This document shows positions 11,399-23,064 of a stretch of 64,000 nt of DNA, in pieces. Position 1 is the first letter of the stretch, and every line of letters starts with the position of its first letter. This DNA is from Anthoceros angustus (taxonomy: Eukaryota > Streptophyta > Anthocerotopsida > Anthocerotales > Anthocerotaceae): assembly GCA_010909165.1 (NCBI GenBank), contig MU008171.1, forward strand, positions 744,001-808,000, in the 5' to 3' direction. The position numbers and the translations under genes were made by a program. The notes below the pieces were generated by a model. That model saw only the letters and a list, made by a program, of their open reading frames with translations. It was not told the origin of the DNA and ran no database searches.

Positions 11399-14300
11399 AT
11401 GACAGAGTCATTAGCCGACGAGCTTCGAGCTGAGGCAAGTCTGGCCAAAACGGAAGCATCAAACGGAATTGAGCTGCCTACTCATGTCGAGAGCAATGGT
11501 GATCGGTCAGAGAACCTGGAGCAGGTAACATTGCACTGCCTGACCATATATGTTGGCAATACCATCTTGTATGTCAAGCCCTGTTACTTCATTCTGCAGC
11601 TCGTTAAATTATCCAGTGACTGAAGCCTGCTGGGTGGTGCTGTTTATCTCTAGGGAGAAGCCACCAAAGCCTACCCTTCAACAAATTTTCCTGTGCCTGA
11701 AAGTGAAGGCAATTCTGTCACGGAGACAACTGAGGCTGTGAATGTTGCTCAGCAGGAATCTGCAGATAGAAACTTGGATCTCAACAAGCAGGCGCTGAAC
11801 TCACAGCAAGATGTTCTAGACCTGGAAAGGAAGGTGAAGGAGGCATCAGCCAGAATCGCTGCGTTTGCACAGAAGGAAAAGGACCTGAAAGCTCGTGTGG
11901 ATTTTGTTGAAAGGGAAACCAGTGCTCAATTGGAAGCAGCTCAAGATGAAGTCCGGAAGGTGAAGGCGAGTGCAGAAGTTTCTCTCCAGGAGCAACAAAA
12001 GGCCACTCTTGCTGCTGAGGAGAAGGTGCTGGCACTAGAGAAGAAGCTACAGGTTTCTGAGGCCAGATTCTCTACTTTGGAAGAACAAAGTAGAGCCCAT
12101 GAAGCGAAAGCAAGGGAGCTTGAGGGTGAGGCCAGCTCCTTCAAAACCTCCAGCGCAGAGCATAAACAGAAGGCGGATATTGCTGCAGAAAAAATACACG
12201 AGCTGGAGGGTTCGTTGCTGGCAGCGAAAGAGGAGGTCGACAAAGTACTTAAAGATCTGCAGGAGCAGAATGAGCACCACAAGGGGGAGGTGAAGGAACT
12301 GGAAACAACGGCGCAGAGAAAAGTTGCTGAGCTGCAAAGTTCCTTGCTTGAATCCCAAGCACAAATTGGCCAGCTAGTGAAAGATCTGCAAGAGACGGAA
12401 GGTCGTCACAAGGAAGGAGTGAAGGAACTGGCTTTGAGGGAAAATGGTCTAAATGATGCAAATGTCAAGATTTCCGACCTTGAGGGTGATCTGAAAGCCA
12501 CGAAGGACTTGGTGGAAACTTTGAACAAAAAGTTGAATGATGCAGCACAGCAAGCAGAAGACGACCAACATCTTGTGAAATCTCTGCGGGAGGAAGTTGC
12601 TGAATCCTCCGCCAGGCTATCGAAGCTGGAAAGCTCTAAAGCAGAAACGGAATCAAGGTACAACGAAGCTCAGAAAGCTGTAGCCTCTCTTGAAACTGAG
12701 CTTGAGGAGCTGAAGGAGCGCTATGTGGGCTCTGAGACTGGTTTGAAAGAAGCCTTGGCCAAAGTGGAGACCCTCCAACAGCAATTGAAAGACCAAACTG
12801 TACGAACAGAGGAGCTCGTAGAGAAGCTGCAACTTGCTGAGGCTAATGCCAAGGAACACGAGAGCTTGCTCCAATCGCACGTAGAACAGGCGGGGAAATC
12901 AGCAGAGCAGATTCGGGAGTTGCAGAGCAAACATTATACAGTGGAAGGTAAACTTGCCAGTGCAGAAATTTCAGTGAAAGACCTTGAGGACCAGCTATCA
13001 CAAGCATGTACAGTGGCTCAGCGAAATGAGGCAAAGGTGGCAGAACTGGAAAAGAAGGCAGAGGCTGATGAGAAGGAACTGAAACGCTCTGCCGACGTAC
13101 TGCATGAGCTCAAAGGGTTGGTATCCCAGCATGAAGTTCAGGCCAAAGAGTTGGTGGGTAAGCTGGCCAATTCGGAGAAAGAACTGGAGCACACACAAAG
13201 TGAGCGAGATGAAATCCAGAATAGCTTAGCCTCCAAGATTCGTGAGCTGGAGGAGCAGCTTACGGTGTCAAAAGAAGCGCTTTCTCAACATGAGAATGCC
13301 TTGAGAGATCAGGAGGACAAGTCATTGCGATTGGAGGAGCAACTGGAGCGCACACAAAATGAGAGAGATGAGATCCAGAAAAAATTGACCTCGAAGGTTC
13401 TTGAGATGGAGGAGCAGCTTACGGGGTCCAAACAAAAGCTATCTCAGTATGAGAAAGCCGTGAGAGAAAAGGAGGAAACGACATTGCGGTTGGAGGAGCA
13501 ACTAAAGGATGTGGAACAAAAGGCTAGATTGGCCGAGAAGGATTTTTTGGCACAGGTAACGGATATAAGTGAAAAGCTGAGGTTGGCCGAGGAAAAACGT
13601 GTGCAAGTTGAGAGAGATTTAACGGGTTCCCTGGAGAAGTCCAAAGCGTTGGAGGGTCTGGTCTCTGATATTCAAGACGAGGTGAAGAGTTTGAATCAAA
13701 AACTGTCTTCCTCAGAGCAAAGGGCCGCCGACTACGAGCAACAGTTAAGGGCTTCTGAGGAAAAGGCCGCATACCACGAGGGTGGAGCAAGGAAAGCAGC
13801 GGAAAGGTCACTGGAGCTGGAAGACCTGTTGGGAGTTCATCGAGGTGAGGCCCAGGGTTTGAAGCAGCTGGTGCAATCGCATGAAGGGGAAGCCCAAGAG
13901 CTGAAAGGGAGAATTTCCTCGTTGGAGGCGTCCTTGTCTAGTGCTCAACGAGAAGTCCAGACAAGAGAGGATGAGCTCCGGCTTGCCAAAAATGCTTTGA
14001 GTGACCTTGAACAAAAACGTTTGGATCTGGAAGCAACCAATTCTGAACTGAAAGAACAAGTTTCTACCTTGGCACGGAAATTGAGTGAGGCAGAACAAGG
14101 GCATGCAACTGAATTGGAAGCTGCGAACAACCGCTTCACTGAATGGCAGGATCAAGTTGCACATGAGCGCGAGGTGCTGCAAAAGCAGGTATATGGTTAT
14201 TTAGCTGTCAGTGGAAGGGGTAACTTACATGTGAATAGCAACTTACATGGCTTGTCTGAATGTGAGTGTTATGCAGATAAATACCTTCGTGGAGGAGAAT

Positions 14301-15565
14301 GGGAATCTTCATTCTCAGCTTAGTACGCATCAAGAGAGACTTCATAAACTGCAGACTGAAAGAGAAGCAGATGCCAGCGAACTGAAGAAGAAGTCGTTTA
14401 GGGAGGTAACTCTTGATGGCGAGCTTCAGGAGCTGAAAACAAAGGTGGCCGACATCCCGAACTTGAAAAATCGTATTGTTGAGCTGGAACAAAAATTGAG
14501 AGAAGCCGACTCAAAGGATCAACAACAGGTTCGCTCCTTGTCTTCATAATCCTCTCTGTTCAGCTAGTGGTATGCTGCTTGACTTTATAAGGTTTGCGTC
14601 CGTTTCCCAATGCAATATTGTTCTTGGTTCTTGTGGCCTCCAGAAATCCATTGTGGCTTCAGAGGAGCAACGGTTAGCCGCTGCTCAGAAGGATGTTTCT
14701 GTATTGAAAGCACAATTAGCCAAATCTGAATCCGAGGTAAGGGCTTCTTCTTATTAGGTGTCATTTCACCAGACACTGGAGATGTCTTGAGTGAGGAGCA
14801 CGACCGATGTGTACCTATAGTATCAGCTTTCAGATTTGAAGTCGTTATGTATGCTGCGCGCTGTTTTGTATATCATGCTCACTTTAGTGATGAACAAGCA
14901 GGGAGCGAAAGAGCTACAAGCAGCTATCTTGGATGCAACAGACAAAGTTCAGAAAGCAGAAGCTGATGTCATAACGGCTCACAGCACTGTGGCAGAGCTT
15001 AAGGTAGTCACCGTAAAGTCCATGCATCGTGCTTTCCTTCCAGCTGTACACCATAACTCACCTCAGCTATTCCTCTCTCGACTCAGGCACAAATCAAGCA
15101 ACATGAAACAACGATATTATCTCTGGAAAGCAAACTGATGGCTGCGGAGCAGAAACGGAGCGTCCTGGAAGTCCCTGATGCCGAGGACAAAACCGTCTCA
15201 GAAGTGGTATGACTGTCTTTCTTATCCTACTTCGTCCAACCTAATACGAGTCACTGCAGGACACTTTCTTCACTTCTTCTGCTCTGTTCTTGCGGCAGGT
15301 GGAGAAGCCCCCGGTGCATGAAGACCGAAGTATCTCGAAGGACGCGCTGATCTCCGGAGCTGGTAAGCCCCGCAAGAGGAAAAGCAAGGGAGAGAAGGCT
15401 TCCGATGCAGAGGAATCTCCTTCCACGGAGATCTCATTTGTGGAGAAAGCAAAGCCGAAATCAAATGCCTTCTCAACTGGTGTGCTCTCGACTCTCGTGG
15501 CCCTCTCCGTTTCCTCCTTCGTCCTAGGTTTCTGGATACATTCCCGGTTCCCTAACGTGGTATAA
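11399..15565 (+). CDS. Long tail-anchored coiled-coil protein (PICC-like candidate)
   Basis: Seven exons in phase: 11399-11524, 11654-14188, 14277-14528, 14644-14736, 14902-15003, 15087-15206, 15299-15565, giving 1164 residues. Nearly the whole protein from about residue 75 to 1060 is heptad-like, rich in E, K, Q, L and A, with internally similar blocks such as LEEQLERTQNERDEIQ. The last exon has a basic segment (PRKRKSKGEKA) and ends in a hydrophobic stretch, LSTLVALSVSSFVLGFWI, followed by a short polar tail, so it is likely tail-anchored in the ER or another endomembrane. The architecture resembles plant PICC/At1g05320-type coiled-coil proteins, but coiled coils give weak homology evidence. 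The start is the first ATG of the first exon. Exon 2 alone supplies 845 codons. Confidence 0.85.
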
Positions 15566-16482
15566 CGACCCAAATCTATGCCTATGCACCATATCATCTG
15601 ATACGCAATTTTTTGGTACTGCGAGCTGTATTGGCTTTGGTCCTATTTGTAGATACTGTTCTATCATCTTCCTCTATGTTCCGTCTCATCCTGGCCGGTA
15701 ATGGAGTCATACATCGGCTATGATTTTAGCCATTCGGGTCCCCTGTCAATGCTCTCATGTTCCCGTTTTTTGTACATCTGTTGCTACCTAGTTTGAAAAG
15801 AGAGGGCTGGAAGGTTTCTTTGTACATGATACATGGTACGCTGGAAGTCACGCTTTGTCCGCCGGTCGCCTGGCGTCACGCGGGGACGTGCCTATCCAGG
15901 CGCCGACACGTCGCCGCACAGTTAACCGCACCAGTTCGAAGCACCTGCCGGCCAGGGTTACGACAAAAGAGGCGTGTTCCCACTGACGATATATGTACAG
16001 GGTACCGCGAGATGGCGAGCTCGGAGTGGGCCCCGCCGCTTGGTTCCGGCATACGCGAGAGGCAGGTCACACCGAGGAGCTGTTACGTTAGCGCGGAATA
16101 AAAATGACGAGAGCGGGGACCCGATCCACGCCAGTTGTGCGTTGCTTAACGGAGGTTATACCGAGGGCCCACCACTTGAGCCAATACGGTGGATGACGAC
16201 GCTTACGTCGGATCGCCTTGTCCTGCCACCTTGAGCCCTTGAGCTTCCTCGGGCCCCGGCCTATATGAGGCCGCCTGGTGCTCGCCATCGTCTCCTTCCA
16301 GCGTTTTTCTTGCAGCGTCTCCTCTGCTCGCCTGCTCTGCTCCGCGCTCTCTGTTTCTTTGCTGCTCTTTCTGCCGGCTTCCCGCCCGGGATAGGAGGGC
16401 CTTGTGGTGCAATCTTGCGGGAGCGCGGGGGAGCAGGGAGGTACTATAGATCACGCTCGCCAGGGGTCGGGTGACCGGCACC
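15566..16482. promoter_or_regulatory. Intergenic region with GC-rich promoter of the DUF3700 gene
   Basis: After the coiled-coil stop come about 300 bases of 3' UTR-like DNA, then GC-rich sequence. A TATA-like ctatatgag lies at about 16261-16269, roughly 215 bases before the ATG at 16483, followed by a pyrimidine-rich leader. Open frames here have no domain. Confidence 0.5.
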
Positions 16483-17721
16483 ATGTTGGCTCTCTTCAGC
16501 AAGGCCGTGGCCAATGCGCCGGAGGAGCTCGCGGCTCCCGTGGGCGCCAGTCCCGACGGCAGGAGGAGCGCTGCCGCGATCCTCGGGGACTTCAGACGGC
16601 GGCATCCGCTGGCCACCGTGCTGCAGTTTGATGACATCACGGCCTTCGCGTTCACTCACTCGGATCAGGAGCTGCTCCGGCCCAGGTGAGGCTTTCTTTG
16701 CTGCGTGAGGGCGTGCGAGGTTTGTGTAGGCTGTAATTGGCGGACAGCGCCCGGATCTGGCATGCGCTGGCGGGATGAGGAGTGGCCCGAGGCTGGATCC
16801 GGGGCTTGGTGTCGATTTGGCGGCAAATGGCCTGGGGCTGTGAGGTGTCTCTGCTTGTCCTAGGTGCCTGGCGGGCACATTGCTTCCTCCGTGGAGGACG
16901 AAAGTCTTGTTCTTGTGGATGTGATTGTCAACTCCGTGACAGGCACCGGTACGTCCCGAGTTAACTGAAGGTTGCGTGGCGCTGGCAGGTCCCTGGCAGT
17001 CGTGGACGATATTTTCTGCATGTTTAGGGGGAACCTGGAGAACCTGCCGCAGCTGAGGCAGCAGTACGGGCTGGGGAAGTCTGTCAACGAGACTTCACTG
17101 GTGATTGAGATGTACAGATCGCTGCGCGATCGGGCCCCGTATCCTGCTGATCAGGTTGTGAAGGCAATTCATGGCCACTTCGTGTTCTTGCTGTTCGACG
17201 GCAAGACTCGATCAGTTTTTGTAGCTGCGGTGAGTGTTCTTGGTGCTTTTTCTGCTTCTTTACGGGCCGTGGTCCATGTGTATGGATCGGTGAAGGTCTG
17301 CATCCGGGGAAACATGTTTGCAGGACAACCACGGGAAACTGGAATTCTATTGGGGGGCCTCAGCCGATGGAGCTCTCGTCTTCTCCGATGACAAGTCTCT
17401 GCTCAAGGAAGCATGCGGAAAGTCACTTGCGCCCTTCCCTCAAGGTATTCTACTGTCCTGCTCGTCCAATGTCACATTGCGGCAACTCTCTCAAGACACA
17501 ATGTTGACCGATGGTGGCCTGTTGCAGGTTGCTTCTTCACCACCAGCGAGGGTCTGCACAGCTTTGAACATCCTCTTAACCCTCTGAAGGCAGTGCCACG
17601 AGTGGACAGCCAAGGCCAGATGTGTGGGGCAACCTTCAAGGTGGAAGTGAAGCCAGAGTCTGGGCCTCCTCCTCGCTTCCCACGGGTTGGCAGCGATGCC
17701 TCCTGGGCTACGGCCTTCTAG
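16483..17721 (+). CDS. DUF3700 protein, TSJT1/aluminium-induced type (class II glutamine amidotransferase-like)
   Basis: Four exons in phase: 16483-16685, 16989-17229, 17324-17444, 17528-17721, giving 252 residues, the usual size for this plant family. It begins MLALFSKAVANAPEEL, matching the family's conserved MLAVFSK start, and continues with VVDDIFCMFRGNLENL, QQYGLGKSVNE, LRDRAPYPADQVV, FVFLLFDGKTRSVFVAA, LEFYWGASADGALVFSDD and GCFFTTSEGLHSFEHPLN. Family members are cytosolic, have an Ntn-hydrolase-like fold related to the glutamine-hydrolysing domain of asparagine synthetase, and are often induced by stress or nutrient status; catalytic activity is not established. The second residue is not a catalytic cysteine, as is usual in this family. 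Convergent with CDC45. Confidence 0.95.
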
Positions 17722-18707
17722 ATTATTAGGTGATGCAGCAGCCCTGTACAGAGGAGGGAAAGCAGGCTGGCACACCTACCATTTGTGTATAAATGAGATA
17801 TCGTACTGTACATTCTTTAGCAAGGAGCATTGAGGGCTATATGTATGTATGTAAAACTATAGCCTTGGTCCAAACTCCAAAGTTTGGAGTTTTAGTATGT
17901 ATCAAACCAGCACGTGCATGGAAGATAATGTTTTGGGTCTGAATCCAAAAAGTTCCGTGCCTGCAGTGGGCCTATAAAGTATTTATATCCGAGGAAATCC
18001 TGCAGATACTGTACACCACCTCATCTCGATTCCAGCGACCTGCATCTTGCTTTCTATCCACGACAGGTTGATACCCTTCCTTCCTGTTCCCCGTCTTGAG
18101 GAAATAAGTTCCGACTGCCACCATACTGGCACACTTTTTAGCGACCGGGTAAGGTCAAGATCTTGGTTGGATTTTGAATTACAAGCTGTCAAATATTTCG
18201 ACTTTGGCGTGTGTATATCTTCCTTATCTGCAGGCACATAGACCATCCACGGTGGTCCACCTGGGTGGCTGTCCGAATCACCAAGTCGGTGACCACCCAC
18301 GACGGCTCGCTTCACGGGCTGGGTGGAAAACTGCTGGCACATTTACCAGGAGAAGCCTTGCGCTTTCTTGTACAACTCTCATGTCCGGCGTGTCGCCCCA
18401 CGGCTCGTAACACTCTTCCTCGCAAGGTTCCAGAGTGACAACTGAAGGGCGGAAGTACAACTGTGCAAACCGTTGTTGAAAAAGAGCTGCACAGGCTGCA
18501 AAGCAACAAGGACAGGCTGTGAGTTGCCAGCTTGTGTAAGCTGTTGGGACGCTCATGCGGCTTTCATACATCTACAGGAGTGTCACAGAAAATCCATGCT
18601 TACAGAGTATCAACAAAAACGAAGGGTGAGTTAAATAGTTAGGATGAAGAGGACTACCGTAGTTGTACAATCGGGATGCCAATATGACGCACAGCGATGA
18701 TGCCGCC
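17722..18707. other. Convergent 3' region between DUF3700 gene and CDC45
   Basis: Contains the 3' UTRs of both flanking genes and a perfect 10-base inverted repeat with a 1-base spacer at 17872-17892. A minus-strand frame at 18278-18571 (97 codons, cysteine-rich, with PCEEECYEPWGDTPDMRVV) and another at 17983-18342 are open; no family is recognised and no coherent splice model was found. Confidence 0.4.
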
Positions 18708-20774
18708 TCAACGGGAACGCTCCGCCAGTGTGAGCCTCTCTGCAAGCTTCTGCATGAACGTGGTAACAGCTTTGCCATCTAGACGAAGCCAGGAAGATTC
18801 AAAGGCATCATGTTGGTAGTCAGCCTGTAATTCCCTTGCCACTCGCCGGAATGCCCGGCCAAACATGTTCCCTTCCTGTGCTCCAAGCCTTGGTCGGTGA
18901 GATACACCCACAATCAGGAAGAGAGTTGACCCTGGATCGTAGGCCACACCCACAATAGGCTTCATCTTGCGGCCACTTTCCCTGAGAGCGTCCATAAGGA
19001 AATAACATAGCTTCGTCAAAGTGAGCGGATGCGCAAGCAAATTGTTGTCTGAGCCATCGTCGAGCTTGAACCATCTGCGAATACACAACTCTTATCAGTA
19101 TTGCTGTACAGAAACGGTCGCACGTCCATGCTTGGAAGAGAAGGCCCGCCAGGGAATACCTGAAGGCTTTACACATTCTGATAAACCCAGGTGTTGAAAT
19201 TGCATATTTGCCTTGCCTCAAGGTAGCTTCTTGCACGCTGATAGCATGTCGAATTCCTGCCTGTAGTTCAGCAGTTGCACTTGGGGCGAGCGCAGTCAAT
19301 GCCTTGTAGAAAGAGCTTTCCCATTCATCTCCCTTGCCTGATTCGAGCAAAGCAGTAACTGCATGCACAACATCTGCTGCAGATACTCTAGTGCCATAGC
19401 CATGGCGTCTTTGAAAGCTTCTATAGTAAAGGTCAGTAAGGCCAGCCTTGGAGGCAATTTTCTCAAACTCCTCTTTCAATCTTCTCTTTGTCTCAGAGGT
19501 CATATATTGAAACCTCTGTTGGCATTCCAACAAGGAAATGCCCATGTTTGCAAGATGCAGCTTCAAGTTTTTCATCCCATTATCACTCCAGGTCTTCAAT
19601 TTTGTTGCCACATAGGTAGAGCAAATCATGGAATCATACAAACTCCACTCCCTCAACAGCATGAGCCGAGGCTCATCTTCTAAAACGATTCTCGAGTTAT
19701 CTGGCGTAGGCACCCTGGTCCCATCTGTCAGGGTAACAGGAGCTCCCATTTCCAAGTTTCCAGCGCTGTTCACGTGGTTCTCCAACTCCATCATACTTGC
19801 AGCATAGCGCTCCGTGGTCAACCTTTCATGAACAAACTGATCTGCCAGTGACACACAAGCGAGCCATAATAGCTCATTGGTATTCTTGTGTAGTGCATGG
19901 GACAAGTCAAACATGAGGCAACCTGATGGTTTGCCATGGAATGTTCCCTTGCTGTAGTACTCCTTGATCTGCTGCCGGAGGTGCTGCCTGGCTTCAGGAA
20001 CTTGCTCGTCCTCTCCTTCATTTCCATCATCATCATCGTCATCCTCGTCCTGACCCCCATACCTCCGACCCCTACTTATCCTTTTCCTCTTAGCACCTGT
20101 TAACCACAGCAAAGCAAGCATGAGTTCCCCGAACTGACAACACCATCACCCAGACAACAGCTAATCGTAACGGAAAGCACACGCAGCTGGCTCAAAAGGC
20201 GAGCTTGTGGTAGGAGCAACATACCACGATGGTTGTTTTCCTTGTCGTGTCCATATTCTTCCCAGTCACTGTCATAGTCACCATCCTCAGCGAGCTCGGA
20301 ATCCTCAGGGTCGCAGTCTTCAGCCAAAGCCATCAGGTTAAAAGGGTAGGCCATGTCCGCCTCTCGCTGATCATCTGCCGTGTACAGGACAACAATCCGC
20401 TTATTAAGCGTGTTGAGGTTCTGCAAACTCACCGGCCTGTGGCTGTCAACCACAAAGACCAAGCTATGCACACCCGGCTTGAGCACATTGAGCAGATTCA
20501 AGGTTGCTCCCCAGTTGATCAACATCACGACATATGAGCTCTCCCCTGATTGTATTGTCTCCGCATATTTTCTTTGAAAATCCGAGACACTGGCAACAGG
20601 AAACACGGAGTACCGTATAGAGTCCGATCTGAGCAGATCAGTAACGATTCTCAGCGCGCATACAGAATCCGTGTCTGCCGCAGAGGGATAGATTCGAACC
20701 GGAGATGAGGAAGCAGAAACAGCAGCTTTCTTCAGCTCGCCATAGAAAACTGCCACATCCAGCAACCGCACCAT
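18708..20774 (-). CDS. CDC45: DNA replication initiation factor CDC45
   Basis: Component of the CMG helicase (Cdc45-MCM2-7-GINS) that unwinds replication origins in the nucleus. Three exons in phase: 20225-20774, 19160-20096, 18708-19074, giving 617 residues, normal for the family. The amino end MVRLLDVAVFYGELKK leads to the DHH-like region (IYPSAADTDSVCALRIV, about 28-45; LINWGATLNLL; FVVDSHRPVSL). An acidic stretch around 150-212 (DYDSDWEEYGHDKEN, DEDDDDDDGNEGEDE) is typical. The middle has HEDELLWLACVSLADQF-like helices, and the carboxy end has MKPIVGVAYDPGSTLFLIVG and NMFGRAFRRVA. Family members lack phosphoesterase activity although they derive from RecJ. Start is the first ATG and agrees with family length. 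Confidence 0.96.
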
Positions 20775-21734
20775 GGCAACGTGCTGCTCACCCTTAACCT
20801 GCGCGGCGGATTTGAGAGCGCAACATTTGCCACCGTACCAGCGACGGGAACTCCAATCTTCTAACTCTCAGACTTTTCCCTGCTGCAATCCCAGCGACTC
20901 CCCAGCCCATCCTGTTCCACCAGGGGAAGATCTCAGCAGTTGAATTCCTCCACCTAAAACAAAAGAAGAGCCGGAAGAAACGAGCAAGGTCCCATCCCAG
21001 GGTCCTGCCATGGGCCACCGCCTGTGTCCGGAGCCTTGCGAGGCTCTTCTCCGGGCAAACTCAAGGCATCAACAGCAGCATCCTTTACAGCTCTTCCGCC
21101 TCCTCGCATTTCCAGCTCCCGGTCTGTCCGAAGGGGATCCCGGTGCAGGCCACATTCTTCAGGCCCTCGAGTTGCTACAACCGGTACGCAAACAGGATGC
21201 AGATGGAGAAATGCAGGACGACAGCCCAAGACCACTTCAGGGGGAAGGCACAATCTTTCTGCCCTTCCCTCCGTTTCCAGTTTGAACGCGTGCCCAAATT
21301 CCCTCTCTTCCCGGTTTGATACGCTCCCAGCCCGACGGTTCGGGCCGAACCGAAACCCGCACCAGCCCACTAGCTTGCTAGGTTGCCGAACCTTCATTCA
21401 AATTTTGAAACATGTACATAAATGATGGAAGGATGAAAGCTTCGCTGATTTGTCAGGAGTTGAACGCTGGCATTACTGAAAGCAAAACCTTCAATTTCTT
21501 ATAACTGATTGCACGCAAAGCAGCGTTTTCTTCTATTCAACCGTATCAGTAATTTCTGACACGGAGATTCCTCAAAATGCAGTCACAAATTGCAGACTGC
21601 AGCATGGTTTGTCTGTATACAGGCCCAAGGGTCCTGAAGGGCTCTACTAAGTCCTATACGAAATAACCCATATCGGGCAGATATGCAGCGTCGCCAAACA
21701 CAGGCAATATGAACCCGAAACAGACCTCCAATCA
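20775..21734. other. CDC45 upstream region
   Basis: Promoter-side DNA of CDC45 followed by AT-rich sequence. Several open frames between 20.8 and 21.4 kb run on both strands but have no domain and read like GC-rich leader sequence. The block 21661-21734 is the promoter of the first U1 gene. Confidence 0.45.
21660..21734 (+). promoter_or_regulatory. U1 snRNA promoter, copy 1 (USE-like and TATA-like)
   Basis: AACCCATATCG at 21665-21675 matches the plant snRNA upstream sequence element consensus RTCCCACATCG at 9 of 11 positions. A TATA-like aatatgaa starts at 21706, about 30 bases downstream and about 30 bases before the RNA start, the spacing expected for Pol II-type plant snRNA genes. Between them lies the block atatgcagcgtcgccaa, shared with the second copy. 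Confidence 0.7.
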
Positions 21735-21892
21735 TCACTTACCTGGGCGGGGCCCATCGGTGGTCAAGATGGCCGATGACCTGGGACACCCTCGCCATTG
21801 CACCACGGCCTGGGTTGCCCCACTATCTACCTGCGGGTGGAATAGACGTCATTATTTGTTATAGCGGGGGCTCGCGTACGCGCGGCCCCTAC
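21735..21892 (+). ncRNA. U1 snRNA, divergent copy
   Basis: Spliceosomal U1 RNA, which pairs with 5' splice sites through ACUUACCUG. That element is intact at 21737-21745. The U1A-binding loop ATTGCAC, a Sm-like ATTATTTGT (21851-21859) and the closing GC-rich stem-loop are present. Differences from the canonical copy at 22906 include the first two bases (TC instead of AT), changes in the U1-70K loop (ggtcaagat for gatcaagaa) and an altered Sm site. It may be a weak variant gene or a recent pseudogene; its promoter elements are intact. Confidence 0.88.
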
Positions 21893-22825
21893 CCAAACGA
21901 ATCAAGTTGAACTATGAATGGGACTCTCTCCATAGCCTGACGAGAGGCAACCTTGACCTTGAAGGTGTGGTCGCAGTTCATCTGGGTGGCTGACGACTGT
22001 ACCGCCAGTAAGCGACCAGCAATGTTGACGAGGACGTAGCTCCGATGGTAACAAGGATGTATCTCCAAACGTGACGAGGATGCTCTCGAAGATGAATCCG
22101 TTCGCTTACGCAACTTTTGATGCCTCGGATGGTAGCTAGCACGGTCGTGCGCTCTTCCACCAAGTAACCTTTATGTGTAATGTTTGTAGACATCACTAAG
22201 CAACAAGATGGATAACAACAAAATACATCTCACTCGATAGGACAATCTTGCCCCCGTGTAACGTTAGGCGTAATTTTTGCACACATCATCAGCAAAAAGG
22301 TAGATAACAACAAAATGTCAGTTGATAGGACCACATTAGATCGCAAATTGGGGGATGAAGCAAGGAAAAGACAGTCACTACAAGCTCAATTGAGGGTCTC
22401 GTCACGTTTCGAGGATGTCTCAAAAAAGTGAGCATCTATTTCTGAACAGGAGCGTCGTCCTCAACGCACTAAAAACCTATGACATTGTAGTCTCGTCGGT
22501 TGCCTGCGATTGTGGGACTTACCACCGTTTTCACAGTGGGCTTCTATTCACACAGATCAAAAAAACAGCCACTCTCTCCCTGCACACAACCGCGTTGAGG
22601 GCTGCCCGAGGCGCGCTTTGTTTTTTCACGCTCCACGGACGTCACGAATGACAAGATGGTATCGTCTGCGTAATAAAACGCTGAACGTTCCGGACAGTCT
22701 TTACAATCCCACTGGAAGTAATAAGGGCCGGAATACAGTATGTACGTAGATAGCTACAGACGACAGATCGCTGGCGTTTATCGGAGTAACTCCTTTAATC
22801 ACTTTCCATATGCTCTGACGATAGA
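21893..22825. repeat. Spacer between the two U1 genes
   Basis: AT-leaning DNA without a supported gene. A block with gataacaacaaaat occurs at about 22199-22246 and again in degraded form at about 22291-22337, a spacing near 92 bases. The short open frames present have no domain. Confidence 0.5.
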
Positions 22826-22905
22826 ACAAGTAATAACCTATATTGCACAGGTATGCGACGTCGCCAAGCTTTCACTATATGAACACGCTGAGCACACCTT
22901 CTTCC
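22826..22905 (+). promoter_or_regulatory. U1 snRNA promoter, copy 2
   Basis: AACCTATATTG at about 22836 occupies the upstream element position (7 of 11 matches to RTCCCACATCG), gtatgcgacgtcgccaa is at 22851-22867, and the TATA-like ctatatga starts at 22875, 31 bases before the RNA start. The order and spacing equal those of copy 1. Confidence 0.65.
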
Positions 22906-23064
22906 ATACTTACCTGGGCGGGGCCTATCGGTGATCAAGAAGGCCGATGACCTGGGGGAGTCTCCGCCATTGCACTACGGCCGGGGCAACCTCACTATCT
23001 ACCTACGGGTAGAATAGACGTCATAATTTGTGACAGCGGGGGCTCGCGTACGCGCGGCCCCTAC
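22906..23064 (+). ncRNA. U1 snRNA, canonical copy
   Basis: Starts ATACTTACCTGG, the conserved 5' end that base-pairs with 5' splice sites. It has a stem-loop I with the U1-70K loop gatcaagaagg (22933-22943), the U1A-binding loop containing ATTGCAC, a Sm site ATAATTTGT (23023-23031), and the 3' stem-loop with cgcgtacgcgcgg and a final ggcccctac. Length of about 159 fits plant U1. The RNA acts in the nucleus in the U1 snRNP. It lies 1.17 kb downstream of the divergent copy in the same orientation, which suggests tandem duplication. Confidence 0.96.
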
